The notes under the pieces are model-generated. The model did not search any database, was not told the origin of the DNA, and saw only the letters and a program-made list of their open reading frames with translations. The translations under genes and the position numbers were made by a program. A stretch of DNA of 64,000 nt from Pycnococcus provasolii (Eukaryota; Chlorophyta; Pseudoscourfieldiophyceae; Pseudoscourfieldiales): assembly GCA_049487715.1 (NCBI GenBank), contig CP150546.1, positions 372,001 through 436,000 of the forward strand, in the 5' to 3' direction. This document shows positions 18,695-29,068 of this stretch, piece by piece. The first letter of the stretch is position 1. Each line of letters begins with the position of its first letter.

Positions 18695-19698
18695 CTGCGA
18701 AGTGTTATTATTTTTTTTCGTTTGAGGGAGTGGGGATAAAGGGTTAGTACTTTGTTATTTCTTTCTGATGTGACGACAGGAACGAACGACGGGACAACAC
18801 GTCGCGCAAAACGTTTCCAGTTTTTTTTTGGGAAAAACAAAATCCCCGCCATGTGGATTCGTTATTGCGTAACGAGCCACGGACTGACGAACGAAGAAAC
18901 GCGTGCTGTTTGCTGTGAGCCGTGCGTGGCTATTCGCTTCAGCATCAAGCTGCTTCTTTCCTTATATGAATTCTGATGATATGGCTTTTTTGCCATAACG
19001 CAGCAACTCTTTGGAGAGGAACGGGTGCACACAGCAGCGGTGCGTGCGCACTTCGATACTATCTTTTCTCTTTTGAGCCACCACAAGACCAAACACAAAA
19101 TCATGAACCCACAAGGAATGAACCACGCGCACAAGGCAAACAGCACACCAAACCCAACCAACCCAACCAATGAACACAGGTAAACGTACCGTTCGTGAGA
19201 CGTTCTTCATCATCATCGTTGTTGCAAAAAAGTAGAATGTGATAAGAGGTGTGGCGGCCTGGTACAGTTATCGGGGAGCCCCTGAGGGAGGTGAGCCTCC
19301 GTGTTCCGTGGCTCAGAAGAGGTGTTTCTTTTCGCACCCCCGGGGAGTGGATAGGGCAGGCACTTCCTTCCAAGCCAGGCGAGGATACTGGTTCGTTCGT
19401 CCGCGTTCGTTGGTGTTCCCCATTCATGGGTTTTTCCGGGGGATGTCCATATGTGGGGTTTCTTTTCTGGGTTTGGGGTACCCCTGTTGAATGGGCTTTC
19501 GTTATAAGTCTGACTATTCATGGGGACCCTGGTTTAGGGTTTTGGGGTTTGGTTTGGTTTGGAATTCGGGGTTTGGGTTTTATTTTTTTTATCTTACGGG
19601 GTTTTGTCCCTTCTAGTAATTTTTGGGATTAGTCACCGTGCACGGTGGCGCACGCCATGTAAAAATTACAGTTGTGCTGAGAGATCGAATCCAGATTC
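18695..19698. other. Divergent intergenic region with G/T-rich telomere-like words
   Basis: Shared upstream region of the leftward bL12 gene and the rightward Nudix gene. No gene is seen. Between about 19520 and 19600 the plus strand is built of GGTTTAGGG, GGGGTTTGG and GGTTTGG words resembling degenerate plant-type telomere repeats (TTTAGGG). An ACCC/AACC-rich stretch lies at 19150-19170. Confidence 0.55.
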
Positions 19699-20442
19699 AT
19701 GAGCAGCAGCAGCAGCGTCGGCGCTTTCGCGGTGGAGGAGAAGACGTCTTCTCCTGGTCAAGGTTCCGCGAACAACGACCCTGGAGAAAAACTGGAAGTA
19801 TTCGCACCGCCCTTCGTTTCAGACGACGACGAGCTCGAAGAGCAGCACCAGCGCACATTCTTGGAGGAGCTCACGACCCAGTCGTCGTCAAAACTGGAAG
19901 TGCAGAGAGTCGACACGCGTGCCAACGTGCTCAAACAAGGTCTCTGGTGTCGAGCTTCGCACCTGTGGGTCGTGGACGTCGCGTCGAATCTTGCGCTTGT
20001 GCAAAGAAGGTCGCCAAACAAGGATACGTTTCCAAACTGCTGGGACGTCAGCTGCGCGGGACACTGCGAGGTGGGCGAAGCGCCGGAGCTCACCGTCAGC
20101 AGGGAGCTCGAGGAAGAACTTGGACACGTGCTAAGCGACGACGAACGAAGAGCGTTGTGTCCAGTTTGCGTGTTTCCGAGCGCAAAGCACAAAAAAGGGG
20201 GTTGGAATGCGTACGAGTACGTGTACCTGCTACCGCTGAACCACACAAACTTCCCTCGAGGGGAACGAAACAAGGGTGAGGTGAGTGCGCTCAAGTGGTT
20301 GCCTGTCGACGAGTTGGTGAAAATGCTAAGAGAGGAGATTCCTGGCGCAGTACCTCGACAGAACTTGTATGTGGAAAAGCTTGTGGAAGCTGTTCACCAG
20401 TCGTCGTCGTCGTCGTCGTCGTCAACGGCAGCAGCTGTGTAA
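19699..20442 (+). CDS. Nudix hydrolase, IPP-isomerase-like subgroup
   Basis: Probable hydrolase of a nucleoside-diphosphate-linked or isoprenoid-diphosphate substrate. The 247-aa frame from ATG 19699 contains a perfect Nudix box at about residues 122-144 (GHCEVGEAPELTVSRELEEELG matching Gx5Ex7REUxEExG). It is preceded by the subgroup signature LWCRASHLWVVD...LALVQRRSPNKDTFPNCWDVSCA, which resembles the Nudix module of plant NUDT3 and the cd04692-type proteins. The N-terminal 60 residues are Ser/Glu-rich and show no clear transit peptide. The C-terminus ends in a serine run encoded by a GTC/TCG trinucleotide tract (20401-20423), which is likely length-variable. The exact substrate cannot be told from sequence. 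Confidence 0.88.
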   Translation: MSSSSSVGAFAVEEKTSSPGQGSANNDPGEKLEVFAPPFVSDDDELEEQHQRTFLEELTTQSSSKLEVQRVDTRANVLKQGLWCRASHLWVVDVASNLALVQRRSPNKDTFPNCWDVSCAGHCEVGEAPELTVSRELEEELGHVLSDDERRALCPVCVFPSAKHKKGGWNAYEYVYLLPLNHTNFPRGERNKGEVSALKWLPVDELVKMLREEIPGAVPRQNLYVEKLVEAVHQSSSSSSSSTAAAV

Positions 20443-20593
20443 GTAGACCCCCCCCCGTTTTGTAACCTGTACATGTAACTGCTTTGGATGAGAAGGAACG
20501 AGACGCGCGACAATGTGCCCCTTTACAGGAAAAAAAGAAAGAAAGCTGCACACCATCGAACGTCGCATCCCCGCGGCTGGATAGCCGCTTGGC

Positions 20594-21043
20594 TTACAAG
20601 CGGCGACCGCGGCGACCACCCTTACGACGCGTGCTGTCCGAAGGAGTAGGCGTGACGTCCTCGATACGTCCGATCTTCAAGCCGGAGCGAGCGAGGGCGC
20701 GAAGCGCGCTCTGCGCACCAGGTCCAGGCGACTTGGTCTTGTTGCCGCCAGTGGCGCGCAACTTGACGTGCACCGCGGTGTATCCGATGTCCTTGCACTT
20801 CTGCGCAACATCCTGTGCGGCAAGCATGGCTGCGTACGGGCTAGCCTCGTCGCGGTCCGCCTTCACCTTCATTCCACCCGTGACGCGCACAATGGTCTCC
20901 TTTCCGGACAGATCGGTGACGTGAACGAACGTGTCGTTGAACGACGCGAAAATGTGCGCGACGCCGAAGACGTGCTCGCCTTCGCGTGCGATGCCGTCGG
21001 GACCCGCCGAGACGGGGCGGCACACGGACTCCACCTCCTTCAT
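20594..21043 (-). CDS. RPS14: Cytosolic 40S ribosomal protein S14 (uS11)
   Basis: Component of the small cytosolic ribosomal subunit platform. The 149-aa protein is complete and full length for the family. Hallmarks are [72 protein letters not shown] and the basic end [16 protein letters not shown] 21043 gives the expected short variable N-terminus. No intron is needed. It converges with the Nudix gene, leaving about 150 nt between their stops. Confidence 0.97.
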   Translation of the reverse strand: MKEVESVCRPVSAGPDGIAREGEHVFGVAHIFASFNDTFVHVTDLSGKETIVRVTGGMKVKADRDEASPYAAMLAAQDVAQKCKDIGYTAVHVKLRATGGNKTKSPGPGAQSALRALARSGLKIGRIEDVTPTPSDSTRRKGGRRGRRL

Positions 21044-21552
21044 TGTTGTGCTGTTCTGTGTGAAGTGGTGCTACAAACGCGACGTGCAACACAAGCGGCG
21101 CGCCGACGGAACTGCGAATGCCGGGGCGATGGGAAGACGGGCGAAAAAACTCAACTCGACGGCGGCGCCCCTTGGTTCCTGAAGAGGTATCTCCTCGGTC
21201 CCCACGAACATAGACTCACTTTAGGGGTTTGAATTTTTTTTTCATGTTTGGGGTTTTCTTTTTCTTTCGGTCGTTTCGGGGTTTCAGAATTCTACAACAA
21301 AGTGGTGGGGGGAGGGGGGGGACGTAGCCGGATATTTTTTGTGTGTGTAACCCAAAATACACAGGCGAGGGGCCATGGGACTTGTGTTGGTTGGTTGGTT
21401 GGTTTGTTGTTGCTGTTGTTGTTTGAAAAGAAGAAAACACATGACCTTGTTTCACAACATATTTATGATAAAAGTCCAATGTTTTTCTCGTGTCTTCTCT
21501 CCCCACTTCGCCCACGACACTCGCAAATGCATGGAAGCAAAGGCACGATGAT
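21044..21552. other. Intergenic, G/T-rich 3' region
   Basis: No gene is seen. The region between RPS14 and the LHC gene is rich in GGGGTTT words (21220-21290) and has a TTGG/TTG low-complexity tract (about 21387-21423). It probably holds the RPS14 promoter and the LHC 3' end. Confidence 0.55.
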
Positions 21553-22459
21553 TTAGTGCTTGCCCACGATGGTGTAGTGCCAGGGATCCGCGACGTGCTC
21601 CGCCCAGTTGGTGATCGGTCCCTTGCCCGTCACCGGCCACTGCACGAGAACGCCAGCCCAGCCGAACATGGCGAGACGGCAGTGCTTCACCTCCTTCACC
21701 TTGAGCTCCTCGAGGTCGCTCGCCGAGGCGAGGTTGAGCGGGTCGAAGCGGCCACCGGGGTTGGCATCGCCGACGGAGAGCTCGGAGAAGATGGGGTCAA
21801 TGAGGCCCGTGCGGTAGCACTCCGCGAGGCCGACGAACACAATCTCAATCGCGAGCACGTTGAAGAAGTTCGGGAAGCCGCTGTCCGGGGGAGCGAGCGG
21901 GTAGATGGCACCCGGGAACTTGTCCGCGATGGCCGTGCAGTCCGAGGGCGTGCAGAGCGCTCCCGCCTCGAACCACGGGACACCCGTGCCAACCTCCGAG
22001 GCCCACGCGCCCGTGAGTCCGAGCATGCTGTTTTATTTTTGTTTTGGTTGGAGGAAGGTTAGGCTTTTTCGAATTGCACATCCTTCTGAAATGCAAAACA
22101 CAAAACAAAAAGGAAAAAAGGAACGTACGCCCAACGTCCGTGGATAATCTCACGCTCCGCGAGCTTCGTGTTTTTGTCGTCGTATCCACCGAGGATTCCG
22201 CCGTTAATCTCCTCAATCCACGCCGGCTGGAAGTTATTTGTGAGGGTTTGCTTGTGAGTGAAATGCGAAAACAAGATGCGTTCCAACGAAAATAACAAGA
22301 AGAGGTACATACCGCACCCGATCCGATGTAGGTTCCGGGCTCGGGGTACCAACCGTAGTCTCCGGACGCTCCCTTTCCCCTGCCTGCGACACGCTTCGTG
22401 GCGTTGGTGCGCACGGCGGCACGCGGCTTGGACATCATCGTAGACTTGGACATCATCAT
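21553..22459 (-). CDS. Chlorophyll a/b-binding (LHC) protein, three exons
   Basis: Light-harvesting antenna protein of the thylakoid membrane. The exons are 22313-22459, 22129-22226 and 21553-22027. The introns are 86 nt (gtatgt...ttccag) and 101 nt (gtacgt...aaacag), and the joined frame is 239 aa. After a Lys/Arg/Met-rich transit peptide the mature protein opens with GDYGWYPEPG. Helix B carries the chlorophyll-binding motif EREIIHGRWAMLGLTGAWASE, and helix C is VLAIEIVFVGLAECYR. Helix A has KVKEVKHCRLAMFGWAGVLVQ, with the C-terminal NWAEHVADPWH. The LEELKVKE and ADPWH patterns fit LHCI (Lhca-type) best, but an Lhcb or prasinophyte-specific type cannot be excluded. Both introns are phase-compatible and flanked by protein-conserved codons, so the gene model is strong. 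Confidence 0.92.
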
Positions 22460-22920
22460 GTTTACAGGTTGTGGAATGTGGAGGTAGAAAAGATGCTGCA
22501 CGAGAAAACACGAAAAAACACGAGAACAAGGGAACAAGGGAAGGGAAAGGCACAGCACAACGGACCTGGGTGAAATATCCGACCCAAACCAATGAAACGG
22601 GAAATTTAGTCCAGGGGTCCATGTTCATGGGGTCTGAGATCTCGGAAGATAAGAAATCTACCTTAGGAGGAGCACAGAGAAGAACCGAGGCTCACTGAAT
22701 TCGGGGTTTGTTTGGTAAGGTAAACAAACTCCTCTGGTAAACGAGTCGTAAACGTAACCGGGTCCCACCCAATGACCCGGGTAATCTCTCACCAAATCCT
22801 ATTTTATCTCATCCATCTGAGCTCTGACAACAAGCCGTTGTCCCTTCCCGTTGTCTCTCATCAGGCAAAGCTCCCCCCTCCCCCCTCCTCTCTGTGTATT
22901 ATTCCCGTGTATAAACAACA
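22460..22920. other. Divergent promoter region of two photosynthesis genes
   Basis: This lies between the leftward LHC start (22459) and the rightward thylakoid-protein start (22921). Two divergent photosynthesis-related genes share 461 nt, which makes a common light-responsive control region plausible. CCTCC-rich pyrimidine sequence and a TATTATTCC box lie at 22869-22905, just before ATG 22921. No discrete operator could be identified. Confidence 0.5.
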
Positions 22921-24002
22921 ATGGCGCCGCTCACCATGAAGCCTAAGATGTCCATGCGCTCCTGCCGGGTAAGTACTCTTATGTCTTCTTTGTGTCTCTT
23001 TGTGTTTTTGTGTGTGTGTATGTGTGTGATTTCAACTTGAGAGATAGGTTGGGTGTGGTATGGTATAGGAGGAGGTTACCTCTCTTAATTCTGTTCTCTT
23101 GTGGTGATTGTGATGTCAACGCCCTCTTCGTACAGTTTTGAGAGGGGTTTGATTCAGAGCCATTTGTTTGGTGATGATTCCTGTTGCTTCAAACGTGTGC
23201 GTGCTTGTTGGAGATATCCGCATAGCTTGGCCTGTGTTGACTCTCTGATACCAGCGAACGTGAGAATGCTCCTGCGTGTGATCAGAAGAAGAAGTTGCTT
23301 GTGTGCTGCGATGATTTATGCTGTGTTGATCACTTCACACACGCATATCATGTTCCTGGATGCTCACAAAGTGCATGGTGACTCGCATCGGCCGTTTTTT
23401 TGTGGGTCTCTGCCGCGTCTTGTCGCTCGCTCGGGAACGATCACACAAACCAGCAGATCAAGTGTTCGGCTGGCACCTCGCTTTAAGGAGAGGAGAGTCT
23501 CGCAAACGCAACCAGAACGCAGCTGCGTGAGTTTGGTTGTTTGTTGGAACGACGGAAGCACGTGCATAACATCACAATATGTTGGTTGGTTGGTTGGTTG
23601 GAGTGGGGGAGGATGTGTGTTGATGGGTTGAGTTGGGATGTTTGCTCCTCCACAAAAAAAAAAATCAAAAATCAATAAACACCTGACTAACAAAAACAAT
23701 TACAAAACACCCCACAGGTTGTCTGCAAGGCGACCCCGATGCAGGGCCGCCGTGCTGCGGCTGCCGGCCTGCTCGCTGGCCTCGCCGCGACGACGGTTGC
23801 GACGCAGCCTGCCCAGGCGAACGTGTGCGCGTACAACCCGACGGCGTGCAACGGCTTCAAAAAGCCGAAGAACACGGACACGCCTGTCGACCGTGGCCTT
23901 GGCGGCGGCTCGGATGTGAAGGACCCGCTTTCCGTCGCGCTCGTGCTCTTCGCCCTGCCCCTCGTCGCCGGAACCGTCTTCATCGCCAAGTCGAACGAAT
24001 AA
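22921..24002 (+). CDS. Small lumen-targeted single-TM thylakoid protein
   Basis: Exon 1 (22921-22968, MAPLTMKPKMSMRSCR) ends at a strong donor GTAAGTAC. Exon 2 (23718-24002) begins after CCCCACAG in the same phase and gives 110 aa. The leader is bipartite: a basic plastid transit part, then RRAAAAGLLAGLAATTVATQ and an AQA cleavage site typical of the thylakoid processing peptidase. The mature part is about 60 residues: a Cys-containing start (NVCAYNPTACNGF), a Gly-rich linker and one transmembrane helix (PLSVALVLFALPLVAGTVF). This layout resembles nuclear-encoded low-mass photosystem subunits such as PsbW, PsbX or PsbY, but I do not recognise a match. The 749-nt intron is by far the longest in the window. 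It is head to head with the LHC gene. Confidence 0.72.
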
Positions 24003-24778
24003 GCGCCGGAAGCCTTGACAAACGCTTTTGGGGAAAGGAGTGAGAAAAACAGAGGGTGAGTAAAAAATCTTTGTTTGCTTTTCCCTTACGAGAATCATAT
24101 CCGATGAGTAGTACGACTATGCCGATGGCGGTTCGAGGTGCGGTTTTATGCTCGCTCGCAAGATTTGAGAACTCATCAGCGCTCATCAGCGCGACCACAC
24201 ATCATCCCGCTACCCTACTTGTTAGCGTTTTGAGCACGGTACGGTACTGTTACCTTACTGTACGATAGAATGGTGCCCCTACTGTACAGCACGCAGGTTA
24301 TGGATACGGTACAGTACTGAACGTATCCACCATTGACCTGGTAAACTTACAGTACGTTACCGTCCCACCCTTTCCGGCAAGCCGGCGGTTCCGTTGGACC
24401 GTTTCGGGATGATCCACACGGCACAAGTCTGTCCTTTCCAGTGAAAAAAATCGCAAGATCAACACAGAGATTCTAAAAGAGGCATTCTGGAGATAGTGTA
24501 AGATCCCGCTTTGCAGGGTGGTACAGTACAGGTCCGAGTGAATTGACGAAAGGCGATGCACGCAGGTTGACGTTGTTGCGACCTGTTGTTGCGCGGCTTG
24601 CCGCTCACCCCCAAACGGACCTCCCAACCCGGCAGCCCGGGGGACGGGTACTTAGGTGGTAGGAAGTACGTGGTGGAGAACGAATCACACGCGTGTGATA
24701 TCAACTCGACTTGCAAGTTGCAACGAAAGGGACCACGGAACCCAACGCAAGCCAGCCCTGTTGGGCCACTACCTTAAG
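24003..24778. other. Intergenic, rich in TACAGTA/TACTGTA motifs
   Basis: No gene is seen. From about 24235 to 24360 the words GGTACGGTACTG, TTACTGTACG, CTACTGTACAG, GGTACAGTACTG and TTACAGTACG follow one another, with another at 24520. The ABC transporter frame is open upstream of its ATG to a GTG at 24656, but no ATG supports that extension. Confidence 0.6.
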
Positions 24779-27700
24779 ATGGCGGCGGCAACCACCAGCG
24801 ACTGGGAAACACAAGAAGAAGATGCCCGGCGGCGGCAGGTGGAGGAGGAGGTGGAGGAGGAGGATGTGGTGGTGGTAGGCCGACACTTCGACCGTCAAAA
24901 CCTGTGGGGATACATCTCATTCGCTTGGGTCAACCCGCTGCTCGCGGCAGGCAGGCAGTCACCAGACAACATCACAACCGAGCTCGTTGCAAGCCTCAAG
25001 TCCACGGCCGATGACGCACAAAAGCTTGTCGCCGCTCTCGAACGTGCCGTCGACTCCAACGACCGAAGCCTCGTGCGTGGCATGCTCACGTGCTTCCGCC
25101 AAGACATGATGTGCCAGCAAGTGTGGACAGCACTCGAGTCCGTGCAACGCGTCTCCATGGCAGTACTGCTACGCGAGCTGCTGAACGCCGTGGAAAGAGG
25201 AGCTCACGAGCGAGCGTTTGTCTTCGCAAGCCTGCTGTCTCTCACGGCATTCGCGTACTGCCTTTGCCACCACCAAACTTTCTGGTTTGGGATGAGACTG
25301 GGACACCGCATGCGCGTCTCCGGCGTGGGACTGATACACAGAAAGGCGCTGCGACTTGCGCCGCATGGATTTCAGTTTGGTGGACTCACCGCACTCGTCG
25401 CGAACGACATGCAGAGGGCCGAGGAACTTGGTATGTACTACCAGTTCCTGTGGTGGGCACCCATAGAGGCGTGCGCGGTGCTTGCGCTGCTTGCCCTGGA
25501 GATGGGCGTGCTGCCAGCCGTGGTGGGCGTGGGCGTATTGCTGCTCCTCGCACCCGCACAAACGGCACTATCGCGCAACATCGGGCTGTACCGTCAGCGC
25601 ACCGCCAGGCTCACGGACCTGCGCGTCAAGGAGACCAGCGAGATCTGCTCGGGCGTGCTTCCCGTGAAGATGCACCAGTTCGAAGATTGCTTCCGAGAAC
25701 GTATTCAGAGCAAGCGCTCCAAGGAAGAGGAGAGCCTGCGTGCCGTTACCACGTTTCGCGCGGGCAATGCCGCCGTCTTCTTTGCCGCACCTCTCCTAGC
25801 CTCGTTCGCGCTCTTTACCTTGTACACGTACTTTGGCAAGAACGACGGCGTTCTTACGCAGGCGCGAGTCTTCTACGCCATCGCGCTCCTCCAGCTTCCA
25901 AAATTGTGGCTCGCCAACTTCTTCCTGCGCGCCGGAGAGATTTGCTCCGAGGCGAGGGCAAGCGTCGCGCGCATCAACGCCTTTCTCGCTCTTCCGGAGT
26001 GGAAAGTACCACGCCCGCCGCCCGCAGATGTGCCGGATGTAGCTGCTCGACTCAACGGGTGCGACTTCGCGTGGACATCTGCCGGTGATCTGCAGACCAC
26101 GAGCAGCGGCGGCAGCAAGACCAACAGCACCTCCTTCAAAACCTTAGGACCGCTGCGATGCTGTCTACGCAACATTAAGCTCGATATTCGTCAAGGCGAG
26201 CTTCTGGCGGTGGTTGGGCGTGTCGGCTCTGGCAAGACGTCGCTGCTATCTGCGCTGCTCGGCGAGCTGGCGCCTGTCCAAGGTAGTGCGCTCGAAACAA
26301 TGCCGCAGGCACCGCCGGTGGCGGCTGTTTGCCATCAGGAGCCCTGGCTTAAGAGCGGCACGGTGCGCGAGAATGTCATCTTTGGGTCGGCGTGCACTGA
26401 ATTTGATGCAGATCAGTACGAGCTTGCAGTTTCGAGCAGTGCCCTCGAACGTGACCTTGCATGCATCCCCGGCGGAGACAACTGCATGCTCGGCGAGCGC
26501 GGCGTCAACCTTTCAGGGGGACAAAAGGCTCGCCTCGCACTCGCACGGTGCGTCTACTGTCCCGCGAAGCTCAAGCTCCTAGACGATCCGCTGTCAGCGC
26601 TCGATGCTGTCGTGGCGAAGCGAGTGTTCGAGGATTGCATCTGCGGCGCCATGAGGGAATGCACACGTGTTCTAGTCACGCACCAGCGCCAATTTCTCAG
26701 GCAGTGTGACCGCATTGCTGTGCTTGTCGACGGCGAGCTCGTGGCACTTGGCACGTACGACGAGGTGTTCCGTCAGCTCACAGCGATAGACGAGGCGAAG
26801 ATGGACGCCGGCAATACGACGAATAATGGCCTTGGAGTCAATCTAGCGGACATCGTTGGTGATGATGGTACCCGCTCAGGTCGCACAAGCATCGACGTTG
26901 ACAGCATTGCGGCTAGTATGGTCACATCTAGCTCAGAGCATCAGCAGATCGGTACTGTTGCCGCCGATGATCTTATCCATGATGAAAAGAAACGCGATAA
27001 GCTGAATGGGACATCGGCCATGCGGGAGCGCGACGGGGGACTCGTAAAAGAGGAGGCAGCCTCTGGACACACCAAGCGTGCCATCTACGTCAGCATGATA
27101 TCACGTTTCGGCATTTCCTCCTTTATCGCCGTGCTGCTAGCCTTGGCTGTGGGACAATTTGTCCAAACTGGCATGGAGGTGTATCTCAGCAAGTATGCAC
27201 GCCTGCCGGCGAAGAATCAAATAAAGCACCACGATAGTATGGTGATGTACCTCGCTCTCTTTGTTGCGAGCTCTACCGCGATAGCTGTGTGGCGATCCTA
27301 CTTTTATATGCAAAGGTTGGTCTCAACGAATACAAACCTTCACTCCGACATGCTTGCCTCAGTGCTGCGCGCACCGCTGTACTGGTTCCACGTCAACCCG
27401 GTGGGGCGTGTACTGAATCGATTTACGAAGGACCTTGCAACGGCTGATGAGATATTTCCATTCGTTTCGTTCGACTGCGTTCAGTGCATGGGCTTCTGTC
27501 TGTGCGCATTCATACTGATATCCGTCGCGATGCCTCTCAGTATGCCATTCACATTCGCGCTCGTTCGCATCTTCCTGAATCTGCGGAGCACATTCCTGTC
27601 ATCTAGCAGGGAGGTGAAGCGTGGTGAGGCTGTGAGCCGCTCTCCCGTGTATGCCGACTTTGCTGCCGCGCTGAAAGGGCTGTCCACAATTCGATGCTTT

Positions 27701-28978
27701 GGCGTTGACGATCGCGTGCACCAGGAATTTCTCGACACACTCGACTGCAACGCTTCCTGGCACCTTGCATTCGTTGGAGTGCAGCGATGGCTCGGCTTTC
27801 GCCTCGATGCAATTTGCGGTGCTGTGGTGCTTCTTGCCTCTTTCATTAGCGTTTATCTGACGTCAACTAGCTGGGGAAAGCACGTGGGAAATACTGACTT
27901 CATTGCACTAGCGCTCTCGCAGGCGCTTACGCTGTCGGGATTGCTGCAATGGGTTACAAGGCAGAGTGCGGAAACGGAGAACCACATGACAGCGATAGAG
28001 CGGTTGGTTGAATACGCCGACCATCTTCCAACAGAGTTCGTTGACGACGAATCGGATGGATCGAAGCCGATTGACGAGACAACGTGGCCTGCCAAGGGAG
28101 GTGTTGAGTTCGTCAGTGTCTCGGCACGCTACCGTAATGAGCTTGCTCCATGCCTGAGCGATGTCAGCCTGTCGGTTCCCGGCGGATGCAGCGTTGGAAT
28201 AGTTGGCAGAACTGGCTCGGGCAAGTCCTCGCTCCTATTGAGCCTTTTTCATCTCATCCACGTTTACGACGGTGTGATTCGCATAGACGGATTGACGGCA
28301 TCGGAGGTTGGACTACGCAGATGGCGTTCTCAATTATCAGTCATTCCGCAGGAGCCAGTCATATTCGCCACATCCATTCGTCTGAACTTAGATCCGCGCT
28401 TGGACAAATCTGATGCACAGCTTTGGGATGCCCTGCGAGCCGCCCGCGTTGATGAGGCGGTTCGCCGAAGCGGGGGCCTTGATGGAACATGGGGAGAAAG
28501 TTTAGTCAAAAGCGAAGATGATGAAGGCAGTGGCAGCGAAGAAGGTGGTCAGCAAACAACAGACTCGTCGAAAGTTGCCGTAGTTATCGATGACTACGGC
28601 ACGGCACCTAAGTACAGCTCAGGTCAGCGTCAACTCCTCGCCCTCGCGCGAATTCTCGTCTCCAGAGCGAAAATCATCGCCCTCGATGAACCGACGAGCA
28701 ACGTGGACCGCTCAACCGACCACGCGGTACAGCAAGCTCTACGTGAGGAAGCACTCACAAATTCTAGAACGGTTATGGTTGTGGCGCATCGCCTCAAGAC
28801 GATTGAAAAGAGCTCGCTCATCACGGTGATGAAAGATGGTCGAGTGCAGGAGGTTGGCGAACCGCTATCATTAATTGCACAAGGTGGTGCGTATGCTGCC
28901 CTTGTCGAGGCGTCGAAGAACACCGCGAAGAACACCGCCGAAGAACACAGCTCAGAGCGAGTGAAGTCGAAAAGCTAA
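24779..28978 (+). CDS. ABCC-type (MRP) ABC transporter
   Basis: ATP-driven exporter of conjugates or organic anions, probably at the vacuolar or plasma membrane. The 1399-aa protein starts at ATG 24779. It opens with the ABCC linker motif LWGYISFAWVNPLL and lacks a TMD0. TMD1 is followed by NBD1, with Walker A GRVGSGKTS at about 480, signature LSGGQ at about 578, and Walker B LKLLDDPLSALD, whose DD is the typical ABCC NBD1 substitution for the catalytic Glu. A charged linker and TMD2 follow. NBD2 has Walker A GRTGSGKSS (about 1143), signature SSGQRQ (about 1279) and Walker B IIALDEPTS. An acidic insert (ESLVKSEDDEGSGSEEGG, about 1240-1260) sits just before the NBD2 signature. No intron is needed. 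The substrate is unknown. Confidence 0.93.
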   Translation: MAAATTSDWETQEEDARRRQVEEEVEEEDVVVVGRHFDRQNLWGYISFAWVNPLLAAGRQSPDNITTELVASLKSTADDAQKLVAALERAVDSNDRSLVRGMLTCFRQDMMCQQVWTALESVQRVSMAVLLRELLNAVERGAHERAFVFASLLSLTAFAYCLCHHQTFWFGMRLGHRMRVSGVGLIHRKALRLAPHGFQFGGLTALVANDMQRAEELGMYYQFLWWAPIEACAVLALLALEMGVLPAVVGVGVLLLLAPAQTALSRNIGLYRQRTARLTDLRVKETSEICSGVLPVKMHQFEDCFRERIQSKRSKEEESLRAVTTFRAGNAAVFFAAPLLASFALFTLYTYFGKNDGVLTQARVFYAIALLQLPKLWLANFFLRAGEICSEARASVARINAFLALPEWKVPRPPPADVPDVAARLNGCDFAWTSAGDLQTTSSGGSKTNSTSFKTLGPLRCCLRNIKLDIRQGELLAVVGRVGSGKTSLLSALLGELAPVQGSALETMPQAPPVAAVCHQEPWLKSGTVRENVIFGSACTEFDADQYELAVSSSALERDLACIPGGDNCMLGERGVNLSGGQKARLALARCVYCPAKLKLLDDPLSALDAVVAKRVFEDCICGAMRECTRVLVTHQRQFLRQCDRIAVLVDGELVALGTYDEVFRQLTAIDEAKMDAGNTTNNGLGVNLADIVGDDGTRSGRTSIDVDSIAASMVTSSSEHQQIGTVAADDLIHDEKKRDKLNGTSAMRERDGGLVKEEAASGHTKRAIYVSMISRFGISSFIAVLLALAVGQFVQTGMEVYLSKYARLPAKNQIKHHDSMVMYLALFVASSTAIAVWRSYFYMQRLVSTNTNLHSDMLASVLRAPLYWFHVNPVGRVLNRFTKDLATADEIFPFVSFDCVQCMGFCLCAFILISVAMPLSMPFTFALVRIFLNLRSTFLSSSREVKRGEAVSRSPVYADFAAALKGLSTIRCFGVDDRVHQEFLDTLDCNASWHLAFVGVQRWLGFRLDAICGAVVLLASFISVYLTSTSWGKHVGNTDFIALALSQALTLSGLLQWVTRQSAETENHMTAIERLVEYADHLPTEFVDDESDGSKPIDETTWPAKGGVEFVSVSARYRNELAPCLSDVSLSVPGGCSVGIVGRTGSGKSSLLLSLFHLIHVYDGVIRIDGLTASEVGLRRWRSQLSVIPQEPVIFATSIRLNLDPRLDKSDAQLWDALRAARVDEAVRRSGGLDGTWGESLVKSEDDEGSGSEEGGQQTTDSSKVAVVIDDYGTAPKYSSGQRQLLALARILVSRAKIIALDEPTSNVDRSTDHAVQQALREEALTNSRTVMVVAHRLKTIEKSSLITVMKDGRVQEVGEPLSLIAQGGAYAALVEASKNTAKNTAEEHSSERVKSKS

Positions 28979-29068
28979 GAGCTCAAAACGTGTATGAACA
29001 AATATATAGTTTTTTTAGTAACGATCATATGTACAAGAATTACAAGGTGATTGCTGCTCCTATTGCAA

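Noticed and set aside
23101-23631. 176-aa plus-strand frame inside the 749-nt intron
   Set aside because: It is flanked by perfect splice sites of the thylakoid gene and ends in TTGG repeat translation; composition is not protein-like.
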